The position numbers and the translations under genes were made by a program. DNA of 64,000 nt from Epiperipatus broadwayi (lineage: Eukaryota; Onychophora; Udeonychophora; Euonychophora; Peripatidae). Every line of letters begins with the position of its first letter. The first letter of the stretch is position 1. The stretch covers positions 62,001 through 126,000 of the forward strand of contig JAQFVV010000356.1 in assembly GCA_028023455.1 (NCBI GenBank), given 5' to 3'. The notes under the pieces were generated by a model. It worked only from the letters and a program-made list of their open reading frames with translations, did not search any database and was not told the DNA's origin. Of the stretch, positions 13,330 through 25,320 are shown piece after piece.

Positions 13330-13700
13330 AAAACAAGTTATAAATTTCATAACTTGCTCTTAGCTTGCATTTTATGATCACTAGATGGAGCTTTACCAAT
13401 AGCTCACTAACAAGCTTTGTTTACATAAATGCTGATAGAGATAGAACTCAATATCTTTTTCATTGTCTCCAAACTTCAGACCATGGTTTCGAGCTAGTTG
13501 TCCCTCATCAGTAAAGGGTAGAAAGACTAGAAACTGATTTAGCTTCTGGTGGCAACTCTTCTTAATTCAATAGTAATGGCTTCTTATGGAAACTTTTCTG
13601 GGGTTTTTATAATCTTTCCTACATTTTCCTGCCCATTCTGATTTTGATGCCTTCAGGCTAAAGCTTTTACATGATTATAAAACAAAATTTTCTCTCATTG
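13330..13700 (-). mobile_element. Solo Penelope-type terminal repeat carrying a hammerhead
   Basis: The segment resembles 43200-43560, sharing AACAAGTTA..AACTTGCT, TTGTTTACATAAATG and the ribozyme core. The related unit at 43 kb lies downstream of a Penelope-like GIY-YIG endonuclease tail on the same strand. No Penelope coding sequence adjoins this copy, so it appears to be a solo terminal repeat. The limits are approximate. Confidence 0.6.
13464..13521 (-). ncRNA. Hammerhead ribozyme, type I, minimal stem III
   Basis: On the minus strand CUGAUGA is the complement of 13511-13505 and GAAA of 13490-13487. Stem II lies within GGGACAACTAGCTC and is imperfect (GGG with CTC, C with G, bulged A). 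Stem III is ACC-AU-GGU (13487-13480), three pairs with a two-base loop. H17 is C at 13479. Inner stem I pairs CUUUA with UGAAG in five pairs, one of them G-U, followed by an internal loop and two G-C pairs. This is the architecture known from ribozymes in Penelope-like elements. Fold made by hand. Confidence 0.75.
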
Positions 13701-14784
13701 ATTTTCGTTCCATTCCTCCAATAAGTCTTTCAAATCCATTAACTTTGAATTCATTTTCTATTTAGAAAATAAATTTCTAAAATCTGAACAAACAATTTTA
13801 ATTAAGAATGATTCTTACAATTTTAAATTATCATTTTAACTAATTAATAAAATATTTCTTATTGTCTTTGGGAAATAACGATCTGAAAGCTTATCGAAAG
13901 AATGTAACTTTTAATCATATAAATTTGAACAAAATGGTAAAATATGAAATAAAACATTCTGATGCAATAAAACTTTATAACGAATATATATTTAAATATT
14001 TCAAATATATACATACAATCCATGTAATTAAAATAGATATTTTTCATGAATATTTTATAGTGAGGTAATTAATAACATTACAAATTTAAACATAATATAA
14101 TTAGCTTCAATAAATACTTAAATAATAATCTCAGTTTTAAATGAAAAAAATGTGTATTGCAGATAGTATAAAGTCTCATTACATTCAGAAATATTCACTG
14201 TTAGTGACAGGGTTTGAACTAGGTTAAAGGTGGGATCTCATGAAGTTTGGACCGAAATTAGATCCGACCACTTCAATATATATATATATTAAAAAGTGTA
14301 TATTATACTGGAGTTTTTACACTTGAAATACTTGTGATATTCTAAAATTTGAGATAAGTGTTTATAAATTTGAAATATTAGTTAAATATTTTTATTGAGT
14401 GCACATATATAATTCTTAAGATATTTATAAAGACTGAGAATCATGGTTAACATAGCAGCTTTTCAAGTAAATAATTTTGTTGTTAGCAGAACTTCATGCT
14501 GTTCAAAGATTGTGGCTATATAGATATGCATGAATTACTAGAAATCACTTATCGTCCATGAAATTCAAATAATGTAGTCATCGAAGTAACAATTCACCAG
14601 TATTTTTTTATTTATCTATTCTGTTTAAGTAAATTATTTAAGGTCTTTCATATATATATATAATGGTGGTTGCTAGTCCATTGAAATATTGGATTGTAAT
14701 GAAAAATAATCCTAAGGTTCGTACCCAAAAACTCTGTATTATCTACATCATATAACCGTGAAAACATAAATATATATATATATA

Positions 14785-16217
14785 TAACAAAACCCTATTT
14801 ACCTCTCACTAGACAGGTATGTACTACCGAATATGTATATGATGTATCAATATGGGTTATTCTCGCAACTGTAACATATCCCCCATGCGTATTTATGGTC
14901 GTCCAAAGGACACCAAGCGCCAATCCTATACGAATATAAGAATTACGTGAAGTGGATGTATTACCAACAAGAATACTATTTATGTAATGTGAGAGAGGTT
15001 TTGACCATCAGCTAGCTCAGTCTCATGGTCGGGTGATGTCACAGCCATGAGTAGCTACGAATGGGGTAAAGAGTTCTCTTTTATTTTATTTTTAAACATA
15101 AAAATAAATAAAAATAATCATAAACAAAATAAATGGATTTATAAATAATTAAACTAAGACAATACTCTACTTTCTTGATATATTTATTTAATATTATAAA
15201 AAAAACAATATTTAGCACTCTGTCATTTCAAATCGCAATCATACATCATTCTTTTAATAGATCTCTCATACATATCTCAAGTAGTGAAGATCGATACTAC
15301 GAAAAGTTCGTATCATGTGACTTTCAACACTCATTACTTTCTTACGTCCATAATGGAATGAAGCTTTAAAAAAATCTTATAAAGTTAGTTCGCACGTCAC
15401 CTTCACTGATTATTGAAAATACAAAATTTTCTTTTTATAAAGAAGATTTTAAAAAAAGATCAATGATTAAAGTTCTTTACCTTACTTTTCTGGAAAGTAG
15501 TAGAAGCAATTTTTATTTATTTATTATATAGTTCCATTCTGCAGGTAGTTAGGCAATTCAAGGTAATGATTCGAGATCTTTATGTACATTGGCCGATGAG
15601 GTTCATTTGATTCCACACTGGAATTATGTGTTGTTTTGAGGCATCATGGTTTTATTGAGGCAGCTGCAGCAGGTTGGGATCAGGGGCCAGAATCCAATGC
15701 AGCTTCTCTCACCCTGACATTTGTTTTGAAATTGCCATTATATATTTTAAATATTAAAATCATTTAGGTGTTCACTGTTGTAGCTTTGCCGGAAAAAGAT
15801 CCTATGCATTCTGGGTGTCTCGCTTTTATAGCCCCCTCCATTTGTTCTAGAAGCTTCTTTTTTATCTCACTTCCAATTTTCAATGTGGAATAACCAGATC
15901 TGTTAGACATGTGAAAACTCGTGTCATAGCTTCTATTGTAATATAACAGAAAATAAAATCTCATTCTGCCAGAAAACTCTAGTTTTTCAACGTGAAACAA
16001 AAATCTCATTTCTCTCTTTTCACTACTTAATTCATTCATACACACATTTGTCACACACACATATATATCATTTAAAATGACAAAGTCCCTCCCCCCATGT
16101 TTATGTATTTGTAACCACCACTACGTAATAAACAAAATTAAATATTATATCTCTACATCTATATATGTCTACCGATTAAATAATTTATTTGTGGCTGGGT
16201 TCGAACCCATTCTGTCA
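14785..16217 (-). repeat. 3' LTR of the gag-only retrotransposon
   Basis: This is the downstream LTR in element orientation. It contains a 98-codon sense-strand ORF (16060-15764) that is broken in the other LTR by one extra A in a run near 18783. Reading frames on the plus strand at 15175-15369 recur in the other LTR simply because the LTRs are duplicates. Confidence 0.85.
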
Positions 16218-16221
16218 CAAC

Positions 16222-16231
16222 ACCCCTCCTC
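16222..16231 (-). promoter_or_regulatory. Polypurine-tract-like sequence
   Basis: On the minus strand GGAGGAGGGG lies five bases before the TGACAG start of the 3' LTR. That is the position where a polypurine tract primes plus-strand synthesis in LTR retrotransposons. Confidence 0.6.
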
Positions 16232-16479
16232 CAAAAGCCTTCAAATACATTTGCATATTTTGAATGGCTCTTTTTGTACAACACTTATGTATTATGCCTA
16301 CTATGTCCCTCTACTTCTTTTCCTGGTCCAAAGTTTGGCTTCTCCGGGGGTCTCTTCTCTTTGGGTGTTCCTCTCCATTTTGGAAAGGTATTCACTCCCA
16401 TTCTCCATCCTCTTTTATCCACTTTTATTGCTTCATGATGCCCACTGTAGTCATAGAGCTGATGTCAATGGCATTTAGC

Positions 16480-17190
16480 AGCTCCGCCATCTCTCCCAGT
16501 GATGCTTTCCCTGCCCCCCAAGATCATCTGTTCCACTTTCATGGACATACTGTGTTTTATGATGTGCAGTATATGACTCTCTGTCATGTTGCATGCCTCC
16601 AATGTTTGCAGTTTAGCCACTTGTTTATGAAAGAATTGTGAATTACTATCATTGCACCCTTATCTAAACTTTTCTTGCATAATTTGATAGCGCGTTAACT
16701 CCTGCCTATCCTTGGACCAAAAGGCTTCTCTCACTTCTTTTTTATATTCTTCAAAGGTAGCTGGCTGTCAACTAAGCATGTCCCACCATGACTGGGCATT
16801 GTCTGTAAGATTGCTGCACGCAATAATTATCTTACTTTCTTCCGACATGGGATTTATATTGAAATGTTTTTCTAGGCTACGTAGATGCTCGACCGGTGCT
16901 TCCCCCATTCTACCTGCAAATGGATGAATTTTTATGAATTGGTTCATACACCCTTGCACCATCGTGTGACTTATTACCGCTGCTGGTTTTCCTGAAGGGT
17001 TTACTTAAGTGCCTTGCTCCTGATCATCTCCACTCTCTATATTTGTCTTTTCACCTTCCTGTTCCCCAAAATCTTTCTCGTCTTTGATTCCCACTTTCTG
17101 TTCTAATTTGTCCATTTTTTTTTCTATCTCTCTGAATCTCAACTCTAGACTTTCAAGCTTTTTCAAAATTCACTCCAACATATTTTCCTG
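16480..17190 (-). pseudogene. Degenerate gag of the LTR element
   Basis: On the minus strand, 17190 to 17040 encodes a coiled-coil-like stretch (LKKLESLELRFREIEKK), and 16962 to 16768 a capsid-like segment with FAGRMGEAPVEHLRSLEKHF and SWWDML, matching the layout of retrotransposon gag proteins in which a Trp-rich helix follows the KFLRxFE-type segment. The reading continues toward 16600 (FFHKQVAKLQTL). There are stops within the coiled coil, before the capsid part and after SWWDMLS. No zinc knuckle, protease or polymerase follows. Gag assembles particles and packages RNA in the family. This copy cannot do so. Confidence 0.65.
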
Positions 17191-17591
17191 TTCCTCTTTT
17201 TTCCATATTCTCTTGCACTCTTGTTTTCATAAATTTCTTCTTTTTAATTTATCTTTGATTAATGCTTCAAACCCACTCCTCCATCCCAGCATCCTACACT
17301 GCCTTCCTGTTAGCCACTTTACCTTTCAAAACCTCATCGGAATAGACAAAGAAATTAAAATTAATAGTTTACTATGTTTGATCTACTGTGTAGCTATGAA
17401 CTGACAAAACTGGTTGTTTCTTAATAGATATACACTTAACAAATTAATACCCTTTGATTTATTTAATGCTTCATTTGAACTATATATCTAAAAACCCTTT
17501 CTTCAATAAAATATAAAACTTTTTGCTTTATTAATGTATTTCTAATATCTCATATAACTCTCCCCATTCCCCTCTACTTCTCTTTGAAGCT

Positions 17592-17608
17592 CTTTAGTTG
17601 GGACACCA
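17592..17608 (-). promoter_or_regulatory. Putative tRNA primer-binding site
   Basis: Three bases after the 5' LTR end on the minus strand comes TGGTGTCCCAACTAAAG. It begins with the TGG complementary to the CCA end of a tRNA, as expected for minus-strand primer binding. The tRNA species was not identified. Confidence 0.6.
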
Positions 17609-17611
17609 TTA

Positions 17612-19052
17612 TAACAAAACCCTATTTACCTTTCACTAGACAGGTATGTACTATCGAATATGTATATGATGTATCAATATGGGTTATTTTCACAACTGTA
17701 ATATATCCCCAACATGTATTTATGGTCGTCCGAAGGACACCAAGTGCCAATCCTATACGAATATAAGAATTATGTGAAGTGGATATATTACCAAGAAGAA
17801 TACTATTTATATAATGTGAGAGAGGTTTTGACCATCAGCTAGCTCAGTCTCATGGTTGGGTGATGTCACAGCCATGAGTAGCTACGAATGGGGGTAAAGA
17901 GTTCTCTTTTATTTTATTTTTAAACATAAAAATAAATAAAATAATTATAAACTCAATAAATGGATGTATAAATAATTAAACTAAGTCAATACTCTACTTT
18001 CTTGATATATTTATTTAATATTATAAAAAAAACAATATTTAGCACTCTGTCATTTCAAATCGCAATCATACGTCATTCTTTTAATAGATCTCTCATACAT
18101 TTCTCAAGTAGTGAAGATCGATACTATGAAAAGTTCATATCATGTGACTTTCAACACTCGTTACTTTCTTACATCTGTAATGGAATGAAGCTTTAAAGAA
18201 ATCTTATAAAGTTAGTTCACACGTCATCTTCACTGATTATTGAAAATACAAAATTTCCTTTTTATAAAGAAGATTTAAAAAAAAGATCAATGATTAAAGT
18301 TCTTTACCTTACTTTCCTGGGAAGTAGTAGAAGCAATTTTTATTTATTTATTATATAGTTCCATTCTGCAGGTAGTTAGGCAATTCAAGGTAATGATTCG
18401 AGATCTTTATGTACATTGGCCGATGAGGTTCATTTGATTCCACACTGGAATTATGTGTTGTTTTGAGGCATCATGGTTTTATTGAGGCAGCTGCAGCAGG
18501 TTGGGATCAGGGGCCAGAATCCAATGCAGCTTCTCTCACCCCGACATTTGTTTTGAAATTGCCATTATATATTTTAAATATTAAAATCATTTAGGTGTTC
18601 ACTGTTGTAGCTTTGCCGAAAAAAGATCCTATGCATTCTGGGTGGCTCGCTTTTATAGCTCCCTCCATTCTTTCTAGAAGCTTCTTTTTTATCTCACTTC
18701 TGATTTTCAATGTTGGATAACCAGATTTGTTAGACGTGTGAAAACTCATGTCATAGCTTCTATTGTAATATAACAGAAAATAAAAATCTCATTCTGCCTG
18801 AAAATTCTAGTTTTTCAACATGAAACAAAAATCTCATTTCTCTCTTTTCACTACTTAATTCATTCATACATGCATTTGTCACACACACATATATATTATT
18901 TAAAATCACAGAGTCCCTCCCCCCTGTTTATGTATTTGTAACCACCACCACGTAATAAACAAAATTAAATATTATATATATATATATCTACATCTATATA
19001 TGTCTACCAATTAAATAATTTATTTGTGACTGGGTTTGAACCCATTCTGTCA
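17612..19052 (-). repeat. 5' LTR of the gag-only retrotransposon
   Basis: This is the upstream LTR in element orientation. Compared with 14785-16217, differences are mainly C-to-T or G-to-A changes at CpG positions in either copy, for example GCGCC/GTGCC and ACGTG/ATGTG, plus small indels. Its outer end abuts an AT dinucleotide tract at about 19054-19066. Confidence 0.85.
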
Positions 19053-19814
19053 CTATATATATATATACACTGCTGAAAGTAATGTACTGTTGACACAATA
19101 ATATATAAATATATTATACATATTGTACCAAGAAAAAAATTGTTCTTATGAAAAAAGCACTTCATTTTGTATTGAAAAAAAGTTCATTTGCTTATTTATC
19201 AGTAAAAAGAATACTCGTATTTAAATTGATTTAAAGAATGACGATCTATTGTTTATTAATAACATTTAAATATTTGACATTAGACATATATAATAAAGAA
19301 TAGAAATGAGAAAATAATATCCATGTAAATAGAAATAACCTTTATCCTTTGATGTTACTGAGAAATTATCAATTATTACTAATTGACAATCCCTGTAACC
19401 AAAACAGTTTTTCATTAAACCTATAATAGCTCTTTTGTTTGAATTTATATGGATTTAAACTCAGAATACTATTTATATGGATATTATCTCCTTATTTGTA
19501 TTCTTTATTATAATAATCCATGGAAATATTTAATTCAACATATACAATTGTCTGGAAAAGTTAAAAATATTATTTTTAGAATGTCAAAAAAGATACTATT
19601 GTTTCACATTCTCATACCTATAAAAATAGCTTTCTCAGTTTAAATTCTCTCATATTAGGATTCTAAATAATATTCTCTCATTATCATTTCTTTTAAAAAT
19701 GTGTTTAAACCAGCTTCATTTCAGATGTAATTAATTCAATAATATCAGCAATAGATGTTTATTTTGTTGGTCATGTATTTTATTGCATATTTAAAAGTAT
19801 TGATTTTTATAACT

Positions 19815-21010
19815 GTCCAAGCCTCAGAACTTATCTCAAAGCATTGAAAAAAAGTCTCTGTTTTTAATCACATGGGTAGGACTTGCTTTAATTAATATTA
19901 AGTTATTTTCTCTGAAGGGCTTCCAAGTTTAATACTATGGTTAATTTTTTCACTATGTTTCAATATGCATTGATTATTTAATCAAAATCTTCTAATTAAT
20001 TATTATCAATATCTATTTTGCATTGTGTGATCTGATGCAATAATACAAAGTAGACTCTGTAGTTTAAGATCCATGGATTACAGAGTAAGTTTGTCACTTC
20101 AATTTTTCAAATTTCTTATGAATTCTCAAGCAATCAACCATTTGATTACTGCATTAATATTTACAAATCTATTGAACATTATTTTTATATTTTTATCATT
20201 TATTTTTAATCCTACTTCATTACTTTATCCTAAAATTATTTGCAAAGATATTTTCAAAAACAATCAATACCTGCCAAATATAAATAATTTAATTACCACT
20301 TACTTTTATTCACAATGCCCCCATTTTGATTCATAAAATATGATACATAGAATTACTGCCTTGCATGATTTGCACAGTAGGTTGAGCATCCAACTTGGGA
20401 TCAGGAGATTCCAGGATTTTGGTGCTAACAGGTCTGGCACTGGAACTTCTTATGAACTCCTAAACAACACATGATCACCATTTCTTATGCTTGCTTAAGC
20501 TGTTAAAAGAGGCACTAAATAGGAATTTTACACACAAACCTTCTTGCATCCATCCTGTTCTATCTCCTAAACAATAAAGACATATGCCTTTTTAAATAGA
20601 ATTACTAAAAAAGGTTTTGGCAAGAGAGACTTGGGTTGGCTATAAACACCAATAATAATTGTATTAGTGCTTTGTATGTGATATAATAAAATTAATCACA
20701 AAAAATATATCTATTAGAATTGATTGTAATTTTTGAATGCAAAATGGAGTGGAAATTCATTCTCATTTGTTTTTTCTATAACTTTGCTTAATAGTTAACT
20801 GTGGTTTATTGTACTTTAATCAATATTAAACTCACCTTGTTTATTTGCTTAGCTCTAAACTGTTCTGGAAACAAATTGTAATGATGTTATTAAATATCAT
20901 GTATAGACTAAAAGAAGATTGATAGGTATATAATTGGAAAAAATTTTGTTTCGATTTTCTCAAATGCCAAAGCTATTATCGCATTCTAAGAGTGATAATA
21001 CTTTTATCAT
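19815..21010 (-). mobile_element. Old RTE-like LINE remnant
   Basis: Two separated pieces read on the minus strand as RTE protein. About 21000-20640 includes STINHS..LLSKVIEKTNENEF, corresponding to the STIDH and VIERTNEYE region of the element at 6-9 kb. About 20045-19815 corresponds to its C-terminal part, around the SYKYLGQI, IKLGWSAF and GSETWTLN segments. A SINE at about 20355-20480 lies between them. Stops and frameshifts are frequent, and divergence is much greater than between the other RTE copies here, so this is an older insertion or a different subfamily. Confidence 0.55.
20355..20480 (+). repeat. tRNA-derived SINE monomer
   Basis: GATTTGCACAGTAGGTTGAGCA, followed by GGAGATTCCAGGATTTTGGTG and a CTGGCACTGGAACTTCTTATG tail, matches the monomers at 5218-5425. 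It sits inside the older RTE remnant, so it inserted later. Confidence 0.6.
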
Positions 21011-21484
21011 TTTCATCAGTTTTTATATTTTTTATAGACTTAATTCACTTATTTGATGCTATCATTAACTAAGGGTATTTTGTTTTCATGTTTTTGTAAA
21101 GAGATTCCACCTTTATTGTTAAAAAGAGGTTGCCTTGACAACAGTTTGAAATTGTTTATTGTTATTGATATTGGGATTGTCTAAGTATTGACTGGCTTTT
21201 AATGACTGTTTTTATAAATATTTAATTTTGATATAGAATTTTGCCATTGAGATCACAGTGACATTCTTGTTTTTATTATTTGTACCAACTTTTGTATATA
21301 ATGTTGAAATAACTTTTTTTTCAATATCACTTAATCATTATGTATTGCTGAGTTTTTATCTTTTTTTTTTTTAAAAAAAAAAATCTTTATTTGCAATTTC
21401 ACCCTTATATTTTTTTAAGCTCAAAATTATTCTTTTTTGTAAGCATTTTATAAAATTTCGGTACTCTAATCCGACCTGCTATGT

Positions 21485-21740
21485 GGCCGCTAGAGGCGCT
21501 GTTTCTGTGTTTCCACACAGAACATACAGGGTAGGGGCCTCGAAAGCAGACAACACTTTTTCCTGCTGCTAGTTGGTGCTGTTCACCGTGCGTATGCACA
21601 GGAACCTTCCACAAGCTAGCTGGAAGCTTACATCATCTGCTACCAAGAACCTAGGTGGTGCTAATTGCCATAAACACATCTAGCTTATTTGTCATCTGCT
21701 ATCACAAACTACCAAGATTCTAGCCCACTACGCGGTGCTG
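21485..21740 (+). promoter_or_regulatory. Cluster of CTCF-like motifs, left arm
   Basis: Four sites resemble the CTAG(A/G)(G/T)GGCGCTG class of CTCF cores: GCTAGAGGCGCTG (about 21488-21500), GCTAGTTGGTGCTG (about 21568-21581), CTAGGTGGTGCT (21651-21662) and CACTACGCGGTGCTG (about 21726-21740). Several have lost the CpG to TpG. All point rightwards. This is motif resemblance only. Binding is inferred. Confidence 0.3.
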
Positions 21741-22790
21741 TTTCTCCACGTTACACACAGTAAAAACAGCAACCTCTAAATGCCTCCTTGCTAGTGTTTA
21801 TGAACATAGTACTTAAAACATTCAGGGCCTATAATGTACAGGGGTGGATAATTTATAAGTCATAACTATTTAAATATACAGTCAAACATAATAGTTTTAC
21901 ATTCTATTTCACCATTTCATGAATCGATGTATTTTTAAATTATGACTTTGTAAAAAGTGATCTGTTTTTTTAATTATTTACTCTAAAAGTGGTTTTTTTT
22001 TGTAAATAAAACAAAATGTAATATTTACGACAATCTAAAAATCGGTCTGTGTTTTTTTTTTTTTTTTTTTAAAAGCTAATTTTTTTTTCCTACGGCAGTA
22101 TTTCTTTCAAAACTGTATTATTTTAAAAGATTATTGTTTGTAAAACTTTTTTTTTTACACTTTCAATTAATATTTTCAATAAATTTTAAAGTAATATAAA
22201 TTATATTTCGGTTTATAGAATACTATTTCAAAAAATAAAGTGTTATTTGCATGCTGGGTATACCGTGTGCTTGTTACTCGCAAGCAATAATTCGAAGATC
22301 TGTTTATCAAAACTTCCTTTCACAATAATATTCAAGGCATAAATATTTATTGAAATTGTATTTAAAATTTTAGAATGATTTTAATATCAAAAAATGTCAT
22401 ATACTTACAAGGAAATTTTAAAATAATAGGTTTAATAAGTACCATATGAGAAAAGTAAGATATTATACAGTCAGAAAAAAAAGATTTAGAGCAAAATATA
22501 TATACATTCAATATCTTTATTGATGGTTGGAATTTAAAAAGTTTCTTTCAAAACTGATGCTCATGTTAGGCTTGTATACTGTTAAAATTAAAACTATTAG
22601 TCCTCATAAATAATTTGGAAGACATTGCCTGTCAAAATTGGATGATCATTGAAAATTATATATGATCTTAATAGCCTAAAATTCAGAAGCCTGATAGTAT
22701 TATCTTTGCCAGTGCACTGTTTCTTTCCTTCATTATTGATACATAAGTAAGAACAGGTAAAACACATTTATTAAAAATCTTCTTTTACAG

Positions 22791-23160
22791 ACACATAGAT
22801 ATATTTCCTTTTAATATCAAGTTATTTCTACCAAAAGCACTCCAACCAAGGTTAATTCTATGATTAATTTCATCCATTATGTTTCCATCTGTATTAATAA
22901 TCTGACCAAGGTGTTTGTAACTGTTAACTTCTTCTAACTCATCATAATCAATCTTTATTTTCATATTTTGAGCAAACACATAGGTATATTTCCTTTTAAT
23001 ATCAAGTTATTTCTAACAAAAGCACTCCAACCAAGTTTAATTCTATGATTAATTTCATCCATTATGTTTCCATCTGTATTAATAATCTGACCAAGATGTT
23101 TGTAACTGTTAACTTCTTCTAACTCATCATAATCAATCTTTATTTTCATATTTTGAGAAA
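22791..23160. repeat. 185-bp tandem duplication inside the RTE fragment
   Basis: Units 22791-22975 and 22976-23160 both encode, on the minus strand, the segment from QNMKIKIDYDELEEV to GRNNLILKGN of the RTE protein. The right arm and the RTE at 6 kb have one copy, so the duplication is local and later than the inverted duplication. Confidence 0.85.
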
Positions 23161-23925
23161 ATCCATTAAACATTACTTTAGTCTTTTAACATTTATCTTT
23201 AGTCCTACTTTCATCTGATAATGCCTGCAACATTTCCTGCAGCTCTGAAGCATAAGTTGCAAAAACAACTACATCATCTGCAAAATCTAAATGACTTAAA
23301 TAATCTCCATTTACTTTCACTCCTTTAGCTTCCCATTTTAATCCACAAAATATTTTTTCCAGCACTGCTGTAAAAAGTTTTGGAGATATGGAGTCACCTT
23401 GTCTTACACCCTTCTTAATGTTGACTTTAATAAACTTTGTTAAAAAATAAATTTACTGATAAAGATTTCATAAGAGTTTTCCAATCAGCTTCTAAAAGCT
23501 TATAACTAAATCCTCTAATTCATTCCCAGACAGAATTATTTAGACTGCAAGTGAGACTTTGTTAAGAAAAAGCAAAATTATGCTGGAAAATGAGACACTA
23601 ACAATACAAATCTAATATCATTTATGTTGAGAGAAAAATCTATTAAATCTTAGACTAGACAAATCTATAAGCATTCTTCCTGCTAACAAGAACAATGTAA
23701 CATTTGTAAATGGATAATAGTAATTATGATACAATAAGAGCTTCTCCCAACAGACTAAAAGTCCCATACTAGCTATGAATCACAACTGTAAATATTATTC
23801 AGAAAGCATCCCTGATCACAGCTATTTCAATGATTCAGAAAAAATTAGATTGACATATTTTTGCAAAAATTCCACATCTTTGTGGTAATCTTAAATCAAT
23901 AAAGGCCAGGTTCCATTAAGATCTA

Positions 23926-25020
23926 TTGTTAATTCTGAAGACTCACTATATCAAAAATTCTAATGTTCTTAGTCTTTTGGCATACAAGAGACAGTTCTGC
24001 GTTAGAGATTGTAAGAAAATTGTAGAATTAATCAACATGAAAAGTGAAAGAACTAACATATTGGTAAATTTTGATGTGAAAAACTTAATCACAAAAGTAC
24101 TCTGTGATGAAGCATTATCTAATGTAAAAAAAAGATTAAATAACAATAGTAGTGTACAAACCAGAATAATTTTTCCAATTGATAGTTTATTACACTTAAC
24201 TTTCTGCACAGCATACTATTATTATATACTATAAAATTCTTCCAACAAAATCAAAAGATGCTTTTTGATTCCTTATTGCTATCTCTGATCAGCAATATTT
24301 ACATGGAAGAACTTGAAACTACAACCATAAATAAAATTCTATCTACAATTAAAGTCTGGCTTTTCTATGGCCATATGAAAAAGCATTACTACAAACATTC
24401 TGGATACTATCAATAATTATGTTCTTTTAATTAAATTTACAATAGAATTAAAACAAGAACAGACACTACAGTTCTTAATTTTCTTTTGACAAGATTCTCT
24501 CATAGCAAAATCAAAATTACAACCAACAGAAAACTCACACACTCTAATCAGAATAAAAATTCTTATTCAGAAACCAATAACTTGGAAAAAGAAAAATCAT
24601 ATAGTATAAACTCTCATTAAAAATACTTTTCCATCAGCTATCATTATGAAATAGCCAACTAAAAGAAACACCACAAGAAAAAATAATTATAGGTATTAAA
24701 GCGTATCCATAGATATTAGTAATTGCAGCTAAACTAAAGAAAATCTGTGATCAGTATATTAAGATTTCTTTCCAAAGTCATAAGTGCCCTATGAAAAAGT
24801 CTAACTTCTATAAAACCCAAACTGCAAATATTGAAAAACAAAAACTGCATCTATGAAATACCATGTGAATATGGAAGAACATATATGGCTAAAATCATCT
24901 GACTCATTTCAAAATACGTAATTAAAAGAGCAAAAAGTAATGATTAAAAAGAAAACCCAAATGCACCTAAAATACATTGGACAAGAAAAATAATGGGCAG
25001 AAAGTAAAAAGTAAAATTTG
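23926..25020 (+). pseudogene. Penelope-like RT and GIY-YIG endonuclease, degenerate
   Basis: The longest open piece (23926-24234, 102 codons) contains ILVNFDVKNLITKVLCDEAL, the Penelope polymerase segment normally of the form LVSFDVxSLFTNVPxDEAL, and the following IPIDSLLHLTFC. Beyond its stop come SNIYMEELE (about 24290), PTENSHT (about 24520) and YEIPCEYGRTYMAKII (about 24855-24900), corresponding to the IPCECGKxYIGET part of a GIY-YIG domain. In the family, the polymerase copies the element RNA and the GIY-YIG domain nicks the target. The YVDD segment is not recognisable (GHMKKHYY), and stops are frequent. The copy is dead. Confidence 0.65.
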
Positions 25021-25184
25021 TATAAACCATTCACATTTATAGTAGATAACTTCATAAATCAGTCTAATGTAAATAATTCATAATATTTCAAAACTACTCA
25101 TTAACCTTGCCCTTAAAAAAATTGGAGAAACCAAGCGAATCTTCATAGATAAATATATAAAAATTCTAGTGACTTGATTTTTCA

Positions 25185-25320
25185 GAATAGCCTAATTAGT
25201 AAGAGCAAGCATTACCTTAAATTCACAAAACTAAAAATCGAAGGTTCAATTTCCATGCTAGTACTGTCACTGGTAAGGCCAGCAACATTTGAAGAAGAGA
25301 TGAGGAAAAAACAGCACTCA
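25185..25320 (+). repeat. tRNA-like SINE head
   Basis: TAGCCTAATTAGTAAGAGCA matches a polymerase III A-box within a tRNA D-arm, and GAAGGTTCAATTTCC, about 45 bases downstream, matches a B-box. The spacing is that of a tRNA. A tRNA-unrelated body (CACTGGTAAGGCCAGCAAC) follows. It lies in the 3' part of the Penelope-like insertion. It may be a separate insertion or part of that element's tail. Confidence 0.5.

Larger units (their letters stand above)
14785..19052 (-). mobile_element. Short LTR retrotransposon with gag remnants only
   Basis: Two direct repeats of about 1433 and 1441 bp (14785-16217 and 17612-19052) flank an internal region of only 1394 bp. In minus orientation each repeat starts TGACAG and ends TTGTTA. 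A primer-binding-site-like stretch starts three bases inside the 5' LTR, and a purine-rich tract lies just before the 3' LTR. The internal region has degenerate gag coding but no protease, polymerase or integrase, so the unit resembles a large non-autonomous derivative. Both outer flanks are AT dinucleotide tracts (ATATA and CTATA), allowing a 4-5-bp target duplication. The LTRs differ by several per cent, largely at CpG sites, indicating an old insertion. Confidence 0.85.

Noticed and set aside
15175-15369. 64-codon frame conserved at 18002-18196
   Set aside because: It is duplicated only because both lie in the LTR pair, and it runs antisense to the element.
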